Shown here: positions 9,756 through 21,700 of the stretch, piece by piece | Numbering within the stretch: the first letter of the stretch is position 1 | How the letters are laid out: the number at the start of each line of letters is the position of its first letter | Assembly: GCA_007922195.1 (NCBI GenBank) | Contig: ML682008.1 | Location: 8,491,764 to 8,555,763, forward strand | DNA: 64,000 bases | From: Podocnemis expansa | Taxonomy: Eukaryota; Chordata; Testudines; Podocnemididae | Reading direction: 5' to 3' | Position numbers and translations under genes: made by a program | Notes under the pieces: generated by a model | What the model was told of the DNA's origin: nothing | Database searches by the model: none | Seen by the model: the letters and a program-made list of their open reading frames with translations, nothing else

Positions 9756-12139
9756 ACTTCTGGACAGTGCTGCTACCTTTAGGAAACTGGACAGGCATGA
9801 CTGCCACAATTTAGCCCTTCAAAAAGTGGAGGAACACATAGGTGGCTTTAAGATATCAAAGCTTTCCCTCCACCAGGACTGTGAGTTCTGTTTTGTGCCT
9901 CATTGACTCAGAACAATAGCAGAAGGGAAGAGGAGAGGAGAGATTGCTTTAAGGTGGATGTTAAGGAGGAGAGAAAGGGAGGTTGGTAGATGAAAACACA
10001 GAGTTTATTTCATGTGAACCACGTAGTGAGATGGAAAAGGATTTAGAAATGGGAGCAGAGAAGGAGGTAAGGAGTGAAAAAGTAGACTGAGAGGCAATAT
10101 AATGTATGCAGTTATAGAAGGGGACAAGAAACAGAAGCTAGTGGAGTGATGCAAGTAGGGGGTAAATGTTGATGTGTCAAAGAGGAATTTAGGGGAGAGA
10201 ATATAATTGTCACACAGTATGAGAAAACTGTAATTACCATGGACAGTGAGGAATTATTTATAGCAGCATAGTAGTGGGGGAAATTTAATATTGAAAATCA
10301 GGACAGACTTGCTGGAAGTGAGGTATATTACTCTGTGAGCTGAACTCCCAGGGGAGGCGATGGAAATCCCATCCCTTACACAGCTAGACTAGACACTGTG
10401 ACTAATAAATGTAAATTAGGGAATACTGGCAATAGGGTAGAGTTTTGTTTCTAACTGTGTAATAATATGCCAATGGCCCCTGAAGCACTAATTCAAACTG
10501 CTCCCCTTAATTTAGAAATGTCTCTCTCCCCTGTACTCCAGTGCCCCCAAAATGTCCGTCCCAACTCTCTCCACACATTTTCCCACTAGCTCCAGCCTCC
10601 CTCACTCCCAGCCTTCCACAGACAAATTATTTGTTCTCTGGCATCAGTCACAAAGCAGAATACCTGGTTGGGTGGTTTTTCAGAAGTCTTGCTGCACTGT
10701 GATTAAGAGCTGACTCATGTGCGGGCATCTGCTTGCACATATGTCAGGTCAGGAGCCACCATTGGAGCTGGAAACGGTGGGAGGGTGGACACAGCTTTTT
10801 AGAAACCATTAGCCACGTGTCAGCACCAGGAATACTTACAGGAGGGGGCAGAGCTTCCACAGCTGTCTCTGCAGTTTGTTGCTTCTTTCATTCCACTCGT
10901 CAGAGAAAGGGGCAGAGGCCGTTGGGGGGTCCTTTTTTTTTGGTACAAATTTCCGTTGCTGCTGTTCTTGCTGCAGGGTGTCAGCATCTTCAGGATCATT
11001 TAGATTTACTGATCCTCAGGGTCAGCTACACTTACTGATCACTGAGACATCCAGGGGCTGCTGGGATTACATCAGTCAATGCAAGTGACTATGTGAAACT
11101 GAATTTAAATTAAATTGTAAGAAATTCAATTACTAATTCTTTGAAAATTAGACTGGATCAGGGGTTTAATTGAGAATGAATTATTATATTAAAATATAAT
11201 AATAAAATACAAACCATTTCATTTTAATTTAATTTACTTTAGGCAAGACATACTGTACAGTGAGTGAATGGCACATACCTGAGAGAGCTGTTTGCTTGCT
11301 TAACCTTTTTATATCTTCATAAATATGCATCTCCAGCGGGAAGAGATGGTTTGGGTAAAGTCACATTGTTATTAACTGAGTCTCCAATGAATGATGCCTC
11401 TCTTAGTGGAGTTGCTGCTCTATTGTGTTGACCCCCGATATATCAGACACATAGTTGAATGCAAGGTGTTTAGTGAACTGGAGAAACTATGTCAGCTCCC
11501 AATATCCAAATATTTGAAATAACCTTTGTATTTATTATATGAGTAACTGCTGCAATGCAGTCCCACTTTGTATACTGTGTCTTGTTTGCTAAAGGAGCAC
11601 TGTAGAACTTTGTTAAGACAAAACACAGAAAGGAAATGAAACTTCACTCGCTGTTTCCTCCCCATTTTTCCCTTTCCCTTTTATCTTTTCTCTCTCTCTC
11701 TCATTCTCACAGTAGGAGCTGATGAGGAGCCCTGCATTGTAAGCATTTGTAGAATAGGCCTTGTCAGGGTTGACCGTGCAGTGCTTAAATTAATTGGAAG
11801 TCATTCATGGTTAGCTTTCTGAAGAGCTGGTTAAGGCAATTTACGAAGCACAGGGTTAGTCTATAGGGCAAAACACAGTGACGTAATTGTAATGGGAAAT
11901 ACAAAGATTGAAGAAGGAAAGGAAGCTTTCATACATTTAAAAGGACAGGGCTTTCACTGAAGGGGCTCTGTGACTTGAAACATTTAAAACCTTTATTAAT
12001 TAAATTCACATTTAGGTCTATGAAGTTATTTTTAAAGATTTTATTAATGTCTCGGTTGTAGTTTTGAGAATAAAGAGTTAGGCCATTTGGCTGGTCAGGA
12101 ATATTTTTATTTTAAATTTTGCAGGTGGGAACTGAGAAA
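9756..12139. other. Unique sequence; no gene recognised
   Basis: Purine-rich stretches lie at about 9910-10150, a poly-T run at about 10932-10940, an AT-rich block with TTAAATTAAATT motifs at 11100-11240, and a CT-rich run at about 11690-11702. The frame of about 100 codons at 10733-11038 has no recognisable domain and overlaps another frame, so I do not call it. Confidence 0.4.
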
Positions 12140-12395
12140 TAATACTAATATTTAGCTCTTATGAAGAATTTTTCATTCTTAGATCTTAAACCACTTTGCA
12201 AAGGAAGTCACCATTTTAGAGATGGGGAGTGGAGGTGGAGAGGTGCAGTAATTTCCCCAGCATTATATAATAGGCTAGCAGCAGACCCAGGAGGAAAACC
12301 CTGTCTAACTTACAGCTTGGACCCAGACTACTCTCCTTCAAGTGTTCTTAGATTGCATATTTTCCAAACCATGCTGTACACTACATATGATTAGA
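12140..12395 (+). repeat. MIR-like SINE remnant
   Basis: The order of landmarks matches MIR/CORE-SINE-like repeats: TTAGCTCTTATGAAG, then ACCACTTTGCAAAGGAAGT, then CCATTTTAGAGATGGGGA (the MIR box CCATTTTACAGATGAGG), then GTAATTTCCCCAGCATTATA, then GCAGACCCAGGAGGAAAACC and a CTTGGACCCAGACTACTCTCC segment. It is heavily diverged and has no clear target-site duplication. Confidence 0.65.
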
Positions 12396-14865
12396 AGTCT
12401 ACGGAGTTTGGGGGTTGATCCAGCAGGGTGCTGGACAGCTTTATCACACATTGACTTCAGTAGCAGTCAAGGGCACAGGCCCTTTGTGCTTTTCTATTTA
12501 TAATCTGAGAGTGAGTCAGACAGTGTTCCAGTGGTGATAAATGAACCTGATTAAATACTTGATGCCAAATACAGAACTGTGGTGGGGAAAGTTTAAGAAT
12601 GGGTAGAAAGAAGGACAACATAGTCTCAAATGATGCTTGGTGTTCATTCATTTCATAGAAGCAGTGTAATACGGTTCTTGAGGTCATGAGGAGCATGATA
12701 GAAATGTTGCTAACTCACTTCCCCACTGTAAATCAACCTGGCAGTGCCTGTATTTAGCATTTTGGCTCCAGGATACCCTCTGAGCTTTATCCAGTTTAAT
12801 TGTACATGCCTTGAACATTAAAGGTGAACTGAATGATTTGCCTGCCAAGACCCTGACTTCAGGGTTCTGCAGTTCCTCTGCTACAGTTGCCAACTAGGTG
12901 ATAACACAGAGCTCTGAACAAAACCCAGACGGAGGAAGGTAAGTAAAGAAGGAAATGATTAGTAACCTTTCTAATTAAGTATATTGTCTGTAGTGCCATT
13001 TTTAGGCTATATCATAATTGATTTTGGATCTTAAATAATTTCCTCTATTTTGTGTGCATTTTTACAATACATTCTATTCACTTGCTTGAAATTGTATTTC
13101 ACTTTTCATCTGTGTGAGTATGTTTATTGTCATTGCCTTCATTAACAGAGTTATATTATTTGCTTTTCAGTGATTCCAAAGAATATACAGCTATACTGGG
13201 GAGCAGGAGAGAGAAACAGTTTTACTGTTGTATAGTTTTAATAAACTTAGGTTTTGGTTTGCACAACAGAAAAAAATTATTTGCTTAATCTGAAATATTT
13301 AATGCAGAGGAGTGTGACTGAATCCTTGCTGAGATTTCTTTTTCTAACAATTTTTGTCTTAGATACAATCTGTGATGAAATATGCAACATGTTTTTTATG
13401 GCTCCTAAGAAAGAACTGTGAAGGTGGGGATCAGTACCTACTTTGCTTCAGATGAAATATCAGTAGCAAATGAAGCCCCAATTGTATAAGAATGTGTATG
13501 TGTGCTTAACTTCATGCACAGTAAGCAGAATCATTGACATAAATGGAGCTATTCAGTGGCCACAGTTAAGCATGTATAAGTCTTCCCAGAGTGAAGGCCT
13601 AAGATCCTATTGCAGTTCATGAAAGAGAGTTCCTATCAATTAACAATATATAAACAAATGATTTTCCATAAGAACCAGACTGAATCAGCACAGAGAAAAA
13701 TCTTTTTTGTGGCTTCATAGGAAGGAGAATGCCACCACCATGATGCCCTTAATCAAATTGTACATGTGTGGGATTGAATACACTCTTGGTCCTTCTGTGT
13801 GATCACTTTACAGATGTGGTAGCACATTGTAGCTTGCATAGCCACCTATGTTATCAATAACAGCCATTTGAAACAGCCAGTCCTTTTTTAATTGCAAGCT
13901 CAGTTTTTGTTTCTAATGTCTCATGGCAACTTCACAAGTAGATGGTACCAGCCGCTGCAGCTAAGGTACCTTTCCAACCACTCCATTGTAGCCCCTCTGC
14001 CCAGCAGAAAGAAATAGGCCACTTTCCTAGGTAAATTGCTTCAGGATATCAAATTTTCCATTACTGTTCTTGACTGAAAAAGTGGTTTGTTTGTTTTTGG
14101 GCAGGGAGGGGGACTGTTGAGTGAAATTGGTACAGTCGCTTTAGCATTACTTAATGGAAAAATAAGTTGTCCCCCTTATACATTGGTAAGAGATTACATA
14201 CTCTTTATTTAAAAAAAAAAAAAAACACACCTTAAAACTGGAAATGTTAGACTTGGCTTGTTCTGAGCTCTTTAAAACTTAAATCTACTATATTTGATGG
14301 ATTCAGTGGAGTACTTTTAACTGAGCAATTTATGAAAAATTCCATGTGTTTATTGGACACATTTTAAAGGCACATTTGTTAAGGAAGCCTACTGTGTCAG
14401 AATCCTTGCAGGCCATATAAACTCCTCAAACTTGTAGTCTGAGGAACTACTCACAAGGTCAATTATGGCCTAGTCAGTACTTTCAAAAAGAGTGGTTTGT
14501 TTTCTCTTGTGGGAATTTCACTGATATTAATTTAAAATAAATTGATTAATCAGAATAAAAATCAAAGTTCCCCTTATCTTGATCTTTCCCTTAAGTACTC
14601 TACAAGGAGGAAAATAACAGTTTATGATTCTCCCAAAGTTGTGCAGCAGTGATCAAAGATTCTGGGCACAACCAAAGAAAAATTTAAGTTAGCTGTACCA
14701 TTTTCAGCTTTCTAAAACACACATGAAAGTAAAATTTGTGTGTGCCCAAAGCAAACAAGCAAAATCAACAGTGAAAATAAGATATCTTGTTTTTTGCAAG
14801 AGTTTTTGGATTTTAAGAGTGGCCTGCTATACTGTGAACCTGCTTGTTGAATGCTTTAAAAGGTG
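12396..14865. other. Unique sequence with one palindromic dispersed repeat
   Basis: No gene recognised. About 13495-13600 holds a fold-back repeat: GTGCTTAACTTCATGC on the left and, inverted, CATGCTTAACTGTGG on the right, around a GACATAAATGGAGCTATTCA core. This is a common amniote palindromic repeat type. An A-run lies at about 14210-14225. Confidence 0.45.
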
Positions 14866-15745
14866 CAGGTGAGGGACTCATAGTCCTGGGTCTGCAGTTT
14901 CAGGCCCCAGACAGAGATCTGAGATCCCCAGTGGCAGTAGCCTTCAGGCCCTCAGGCGGGGTGAGGCAGAACACCTAGATTCAGTAGTCAAGGTAGGAGG
15001 GATTGGTTTTGGGGGATGAAGGAGTGGATTCAGGCCCGCCCACTCCACTGCATCAGGGCCCAGGGTGGCAGAGCGGTCTGCTGCTGGGTCAGCAGGGCTC
15101 CAGCTGAAGCATGCTGACTTCAAGGCAGCTGGGCTCTCCCCTGGTGCCCCTGGGCTACTTCCTCCCTTTCCCTCTCCCCGTTACCTCGGTCCTGGGGTCT
15201 TGCTGCCAGGGATCTGGGTGTACCATCAGCGGGATCCCAGTAACTCCTCACAGTCCATTTGCAGCAGGTTGGGCTGTCCCTCCAGGCTCTCAGCTAAGGG
15301 CACCTCTTCCAGGTCGCTGGGGCCATACATAGCCGGCCTCTCTAGGTCCTCAGCAGGGTGGCAGCTCTTCCAGGTCACAGGGGTCATTTGCTGTAGGCTG
15401 GGCTCCAGCTCCTCCACCTGGAGGAAAATACAAAGAGGGCTCTACCTCCTGGTTGCTCTCAGAGCCATCTGCCACCCCTCTGGGTAGACAAGGGCCTTCC
15501 CACGGAGGGATCTCCTGAGGCCAGTCCTTCCATCTCCAAGAAGGTTCCTCCTGTGGGTTTGCAGTCTGGCCCTACATACTCCCCCCTTCCCTTGGCTCTG
15601 TGTTTTGGGTTCCAGGCCTAGTCCCTTGCAGGAGTTTCCTGTATCCAGCAGGAGGAGCACGGGAGCCATCCAGTGTCCCACTCGGAGGGTCACCGCCTTG
15701 GTCTGCTACAGTCCAGAGTAAATGTAGGGTCTTGAAAACATCAGA
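14866..15745. other. GC-rich block, probably retroelement-derived
   Basis: GC content is much higher than in the flanks, and partly open frames of 60-140 codons overlap on both strands. I recognise no catalytic motif in any of them. The composition resembles the other GC-rich LTR-like blocks of this window, for example those near 7.3, 41 and 50.6 kb. A solo LTR or leader of an endogenous retroelement is my best guess, at low confidence. Confidence 0.3.
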
Positions 15746-16680
15746 ACTTAATGAAGTTGCATTGTGATATAATGGGGTTTCAACGAAGTAGGCTGATATC
15801 ATGCTACGAGGATATGACTTGCATCAGAGCACACCATGGTGTTGTCATTGAACACAATGGACATGTCTTAAATCTTTCAAATCATTGTCAAGACACAGTT
15901 GTCTTTTCTAACCAAAACGCCCATCCTCATATGGGCCACACGACTCCCTGTCTTCTCTCTCCTTAGTTGGTCAATTGCATCTCATTCTCTCAAGTGAAAA
16001 ACAAAACAAAAAGGGGGGGGGTATTGGGATAGTGGAAATAGAGTGTTTGAAAGCTGACTTTGTATATAAGCTTTTCCTATTGTTTAAGTGTCACCACTTT
16101 GTGTAAGAGCCCTTCCTGCTTGAGCCATAGCTTTTAGATTCTTTGTGTTTGTTTGATTTACTATAAAGAAAGTCACATCAAGCTTGCAAAATTAAGGGAT
16201 GCATTTATGGAGGCAGTTTAATGGAATCAAATCATTTTAGTCTCCTCTGCTTTCTTGTAACTGTATATTTTTGAGCTATAAGAATTATGGTTCTACACAC
16301 TGTAGTCCGACCATTCTTCAAAGCTGCTTTGCCTTATGATTTCACAGTGATGCTGAGTAGGTGGCTCTGAGATTTTTTTAGTTTTAATTTTAGCTCCCTC
16401 TCAGAGTAGTGTCTAGCTGGCTTCCACTCCTACCTGCCCCAAGTAAAGAAGTGAATTTGGGTTAATAAGAACTGCCATGAATATAACTTGACGCAATGCC
16501 CAGTGCAAGATGGGAGCATCAAAGTGCCCTCTGAAATAAAGCAATTTACATGTTTCTTGTTATAAAAGTAAAGTAACCATTGTTCAGAGGCAGGGTACCT
16601 TCCTTGTTGCTGGCAGGAATGTGTAAATAGAATAATAGTAGTAGGATTAAAAATCTATGGAGAAAGGGAGCTGAAACAGT
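15746..16680. other. Unique sequence; nothing recognised
   Basis: A G-run is present at 16012-16020. No exon or repeat was identified. Confidence 0.4.
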
Positions 16681-16682
16681 AC

Positions 16683-17420
16683 TAAGGGGCAGCTCCAGCC
16701 TTTTCCAGGTGGGGGACTAAGGTGGGCTAGACAGAATATTTGGGGGGGAGGGCCAGCCTGTGGTATACCAAGAGTCTCTGTGCCTGGGAGCGAAGCCTAC
16801 ATTTGTGCCCCACTCAGCACCTCATGTCCACAGTGCAGGGCAGAAGGTGCCTCAGCGCTATCCCAGCTTCCCTGGCGAAACAGGTCTGTATCTGTGGAGA
16901 TGGGGGGGGAGCTTGGGGTTGTGCGTATGCAAAAAGAGACTTGACTCCACTGGTCTTCCTTCCTTCCTTGCACGTACTCCGTGGACAGTGCCCACTTCTG
17001 TTCCTGCAGCTAGGCATGGCTCTGATGGGGCAGCCTCACCTCCCCAACCTTTCACAACCTGTGGAGAGGGAGCTGAGGTGGTATTCCCCCCCAACTCAGT
17101 TACCTAACACTCCAGTCCTGCAGCCCGGTACCTTTGAGACCATGGAATGGCCTCCGTACCCCTGCCTGAGGCAGGGGGCTGGGCTGGCCCTTACAACATG
17201 CAGGAAGGGAGGTGCTGAGCTGTGCCCAGTGCTTCTTGCATTCCCTGCTGCAAACTTTTGTGAAGGGCCAGCTGGCCAGCCTAGGCAGGTGCACCATATC
17301 ACACCACACCCCCCCCCACTTACCTGTGACTCCCTACCTTCTGGCATGAGGGGAACACTGTGCTGGTACCCCCCACTTCCCTTCTCAGTATGCCACTGGG
17401 GTCTGCACTGTGCATTGTGT
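16683..17420 (+). other. GC-rich block with a possible hAT-type left end and a long but uncalled open frame
   Basis: The block begins AAGGGGCAGCTCCAGCC, resembling a hAT-type terminus, but I find no matching right end. A frame of 247 codons (16740-17483, +) is the longest Met-initiated frame in the window. It overlaps five other frames of 60-115 codons on both strands, has no recognisable domain, is rich in Cys, Pro and Leu without order, and runs out into AT-rich sequence. I read it as a by-product of high GC and few stops. Confidence 0.3.
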
Positions 17421-17628
17421 GGTCACACATACTTATTTAATAATATTCACTTAGACATGTGCTTTATCTTTGTTATCCACTGAAGAATAAAAATATATAG
17501 ACAGAGTGGTTTGAAACTTCATGTAGCCTGTGAAATGAGCAAAGAGGTATACATGGAGACCTAAGATGGGTAAAAAATTGGTTGGCTAAGTGCTCTAAGA
17601 GGGTAGTTATAAATGCTGGAAGGGCATA

Positions 17629-18561
17629 ATGAGTGGGGTACCTCAAGGACCAGTTCTGGTTCTGGTGCTGTTCAGTATTTTCATCAGTGATTTAGATGAT
17701 GACATAGAGCTTACACTTATAAAGTTTGCCAATGGTACCAAGCTGGGAGGGGTTCCGACTGCTTTGGAGGATAGGATCACAATTCAAATGATTCGGACAA
17801 ATGGTGAAACGGTCTGAGGTAAACAGAATGAAATTCAATAAAGACAAGTGCAAAGTACTCCACTTAGAAAAGAACAATCAAGTGCACACATACAAAATAG
17901 GCAATGACTGCCTAGGAAGGTGTACTGTGGAAAGCGATCTGGGTGTCAGAGTGGACCAGAAGCTAAATATGAGTAAACAATGTAACGCTGATGCAAAAAA
18001 ATACACCACCATTCTGGGATATATTAACAGGAGTATCATAAGTAAGATGCAAGAAGTAATTCTGCTCTATTTTGCCCTGATTAGGCCTCAGCTGGAGTAT
18101 TGTATCCAGTTCTGGGCACCTCATTTCAGGAAAGATGTTGAGGAATTGGAGAAAGTCCAGAGAAAAGCAACAAGAATGGTTAAGGGTCTGGAATGCTTGA
18201 CTTATGAGGGAAGATTGAAAGAGCTGAGTTTGTTTAGTCTAGAAAGGGGAGGCTGAAAGGGGACATAACAGTTTTCAAGTATCTAAGAGGTTGTCAAAAG
18301 GAGGGAGAAAAATTGTTCTCCTTCACTGCTTATGATAGAACAAGAAGCAATCAACTTAAATTACATCAAGGGAGATTTAGGTTGGACATTGGGAAAAAAT
18401 TCCTAACTGTCAGGATGATTAATCACTGGAATAAGTTGCCTTGGCAGGTTGTGGAATCTCCGTCACTGGACGTTTTTAAGGAACAGGTTGGACAAACATC
18501 TGTCAGGGATAGTTTTAAGAGGGTACTTGGTCCTGCCATGAGTGCAGGGGTCTGGACCTGA
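17629..18561 (+). pseudogene. CR1 ORF2 (reverse transcriptase C-terminal part), decayed
   Basis: Three frames of 62, 151 and 82 codons together cover the CR1 reverse-transcriptase palm and the C-terminal domain. The first contains the GVPQGPVL motif and a mutated catalytic box (FANG for FADD). The second contains the cysteine-bearing CKVLHL segment and the QLEYCIQFWAP motif of CR1 proteins. The third contains LDIGKKFLTVRMINHWNKLP near the C-terminus. Frameshifts lie near 17810 and between 18256 and 18313. In CR1 this protein would reverse-transcribe the element RNA at the target site; this copy cannot. Confidence 0.85.
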
Positions 18562-18746
18562 TGATCAGGGCTGGCGCTGGGAATTGTGGCGCCCCCCCCC
18601 CCTCCGCAGCAGAGCGACACTGGCACAGACTAGTGACGTCATCAGGGGAGCACCACAGCACTGTCCCCTTTTGACAACCCTCAAATGCCAGCGCCCCCCT
18701 GCAATGCAGGGGCTGCTTACCATCTAGCGCCAGCCCTGCTGATGAT
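18558..18746. mobile_element. Non-autonomous hAT-type transposon inside CR1, with perfect 8-bp duplication
   Basis: The element spans 18566-18738 (173 bp). It starts CAGGGCTGGCGCTGG and ends CTAGCGCCAGCCCTG, giving terminal inverted repeats of 15 bp with one mismatch. The flanks are identical CTGATGAT octamers (18558-18565 and 18739-18746). Removing the element and one octamer restores the continuous CR1 3' sequence. The interior has a C-run and no open frame of note. Confidence 0.88.
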
Positions 18747-18780
18747 CTCTCAGGGTCCCTGCCAGTGACTTTGATTCTGT

Positions 18781-21700
18781 TTGTTTCACATGGCTTGCGG
18801 GGAGACAGAGAATCAGAGCTGGTTCCCTCCATGTAGACAGAAAGGATGCATCAATATGTAAAGTATGGGCTTTGGCCAGACATTGAAAAGATCACCTGAC
18901 CCCAGGAGGTGGATGTTTTGAGAAAGAAGGACATACACTGGAAACTGTTAGAGGCTTTTGGCCAGATAAACTCCATCTTGAAACATCTCCTTCTCTAACT
19001 AAGGACTGTTCCCCACCTGGGAAGGGCAGAGACTGGCAGTAAAACCATCATCAGCCAGCCCTATGAGTAACATTGGAATGGACTACAACAATGAACTGTA
19101 GGGTAGAATGCGTGTTTTCTTTCATTTGGTAGTGGTTAACTCCTGACTTCCTGATTAATTGATTATGCATTGATTTGCTATATAGTCACTTAAAATGAAG
19201 TTTTAATCAATTAACTAGTGTTTTATCGAAAGCTGTGTGGATTGTAGAGACTGTGAAGGAGCAAAGCTGTCTGCATATCAGCTTCTTTGATAAACTCATG
19301 GGCCGGAGTATATGAGCCTGCAGTTATCTGGGAAGGGGCCTGATCCTTCCATGATAGAAATTCCTGGTGTGGCATTTTGGAGCTGGAGTTGATCACTGGA
19401 GAATTGTCCCAAATGGCTGGGGAGTGCACACCTACTGCCTGGGACCTGTTACCCACAGGAGTGGGAGTCCACTAGCAAAGCAGTGTAAGTCAGGGTCCAG
19501 AAGTGGGTGATCAGGACGTCGCAGCAGCACACCAGACCAGATTCTGGGAGGGAACCAGAATCAGTCATGGGCTGGCTGATGACGGTTTTACAGCCAGTCT
19601 GTGCCTTTCCTTATTGCAACACATGAATTTACTATGATCACTCTTGTTTAACATATAAACAGAAGATTCTTCTTAATAGCAATTATGGTATAACAACTTT
19701 TTCTTAATAGAAACATTTTGCTGGGAATCGATCTTGTCCCATTGACTTGAATGTTTTGCAATTCAGGTATTGACCACAGATATCTCCATTATTAATAATG
19801 TGTTTTGGAAGAAATGGATAGCAGGCAGATTTGCAGGGTTGTAGCCAAAGAAGGAAGCATAGTGCCTCTCTGTGAGCTCTCAGGGCTGCATCCTTCCCTG
19901 GCACTGGGAGCCCTTGCTTGGCACATCCCAGCACTGCAAAGCTATGTTCCACTTACGGGCAACTTCCAGATCAGGGCTATTTTTTGTTGGGAACTGATTT
20001 CTTACCAGATCTAATTTCTAATATGCAAAATTCAGTGTACATAAGATACTCCTTCCCATTAGAATCACAGCCATCCTCTTTGATTTGTTTTCTCTGCCCC
20101 TCCTTTCTCATACATATCTCAGCTGCCGCACAAACTCTCACCTTGATCACCCTAACCAGTTCCTCTTTGTCCTGATTGATTCCCGTATGGCTTCCCTCTA
20201 CTCCATCCAAACACAGCTTTTAAAGTGATCATCTTCAGCCACTGTCAAACACACCATGTTAATCCTTTCTCTGAATCCTTCCATAGAGCAGAGCAAGGTG
20301 TTTCTGTGCTGGTGTTCTCTCTGCAGTTTAATCTGGCAATTTTGGTGGCTTTCTGAGGAACCTACAATTCCTGAAACTTCTCCCTCACTCAAGTCTCATG
20401 GGGAATTCAGGAAGTCATGGGATTTAAGGCCAGCCATGCCTGTGAGACTTTTAGACTTCGGGGTAGGTTTGTTTCACAGAAGGTAGGAGAATTGATGTGT
20501 TCTGGGAATGATAGTGTTCTTAGTCACTTTCCTAAAAAACTAAAAAAATAAGTTTGGTTTGAAATTAGAATGAAAGATCAGATTATTTTTGTATATTTTG
20601 AACCAATTTGCCTATCCTGCTAGGTTGGAACATGCTGTGTTAAGCAAAGCTGTTTTAGGGGTATATGATTGGAATGCCTCTGTATCTTCAGAAGGCTCAT
20701 AGTTTATGATTTATAGTGTGTCTCCGTGATTTATAAACTGCATGTCTTTGAGAGCCTTCCTGTACCACTTCATTAGCATGAATGATAGAAAATTTTACTC
20801 ATATACCTTGTATTTTAAATGTGAGTTGTGCTTGTTGCCTTTCCAGCTACCGGTGGGTTCTTTAAAACTTGGACAGCATGAAAAAAACATATTGTGCTTG
20901 CTGGTGTACAAGCAATATGTTCGTTTGCAGTCGCTTTTCCTCTATGACTATCTGAAAAATATGAATTGCGTGCTAGAGGTCCAGTGCCTCATTGTTGCCA
21001 GCATCTGAATAGCTGAAACTGGATAGAAATCTGATAGGATGGGGGAGAACACTAAAAGATTTCACATAGTTCCTGTTGCCAGAGAAACCATTTCCTTGCT
21101 GTCTGGGCATGTTTAGAGGGGGTAGATCAATTAGAGACTCAGCACAAATCTTGCTGTGGCTTTGAGCAGAAACAAACACACACACAAGGAAAAAAAAAAG
21201 ACTTATTGTAGGAATCCTAATATAACAATAAAATATTAAAGGAAACTCTTGGATTGGTGGATGGTGAGGGGAGTGGGCAACTTCAATCATTCTCTGGAGA
21301 ATAAGAAAGGAGCTGACTAGAATTTCCTTATATGTATTTCTCTTACTATGTCTCTCCTTTTCTTTCTGCTTCTTCTCTGTTGATGGAGAGGAATATTTTT
21401 AAAATCTGTTTTATTTCTCTAAGATATGCCCAGGAACTGTACTATTTAGAGATCTCTCTTCTCTGCTTCAATGTGAGACACATTTATCTTTAACAGAGTC
21501 TTTTCTCCTATGAGGTTGGCATCCATCAGCTTTATCTCTTCTCCTCCACTGCTAAATATCCAGCTATAATCACCTAAATGTCTGTATTTGTTACACAAAA
21601 ACCTACCGTTTTTTTGGTTTGTTTTTTTCCCCCCTGTCCAGTGCTGGGTTTTTAGAGACTTAATTCTGGCTGTCGTTAGGATTCTCCGAAAATGAGCCTG

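Larger units (their letters stand above)
17505..18780 (+). mobile_element. CR1 LINE, 5'-truncated, interrupted by a hAT-type element
   Basis: The sequence runs from the reverse-transcriptase palm to the 3' end. Landmarks are KNWLAKCSKR near 17576, the motif SGVPQGPVL at 17632-17658, CKVLHL near 17847-17865, DLGVRVDQKL near 17937, the IRPQLEYCIQFWAPH segment near 18083, and a 3' end near ATTCTGT (18773). The conserved FADD catalytic motif reads FANG (about 17729), so both catalytic aspartates are lost. Frame changes separate the frames 17629-17817, 17801-18256 and 18313-18561. The 3' UTR is split by the hAT-type element at 18566-18738. Confidence 0.9.

Noticed and set aside
15065..15487. 140-codon frame, + strand
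   Set aside because: Overlapped by several other frames in a GC-rich block, no motif, probably retroelement-derived noncoding sequence.
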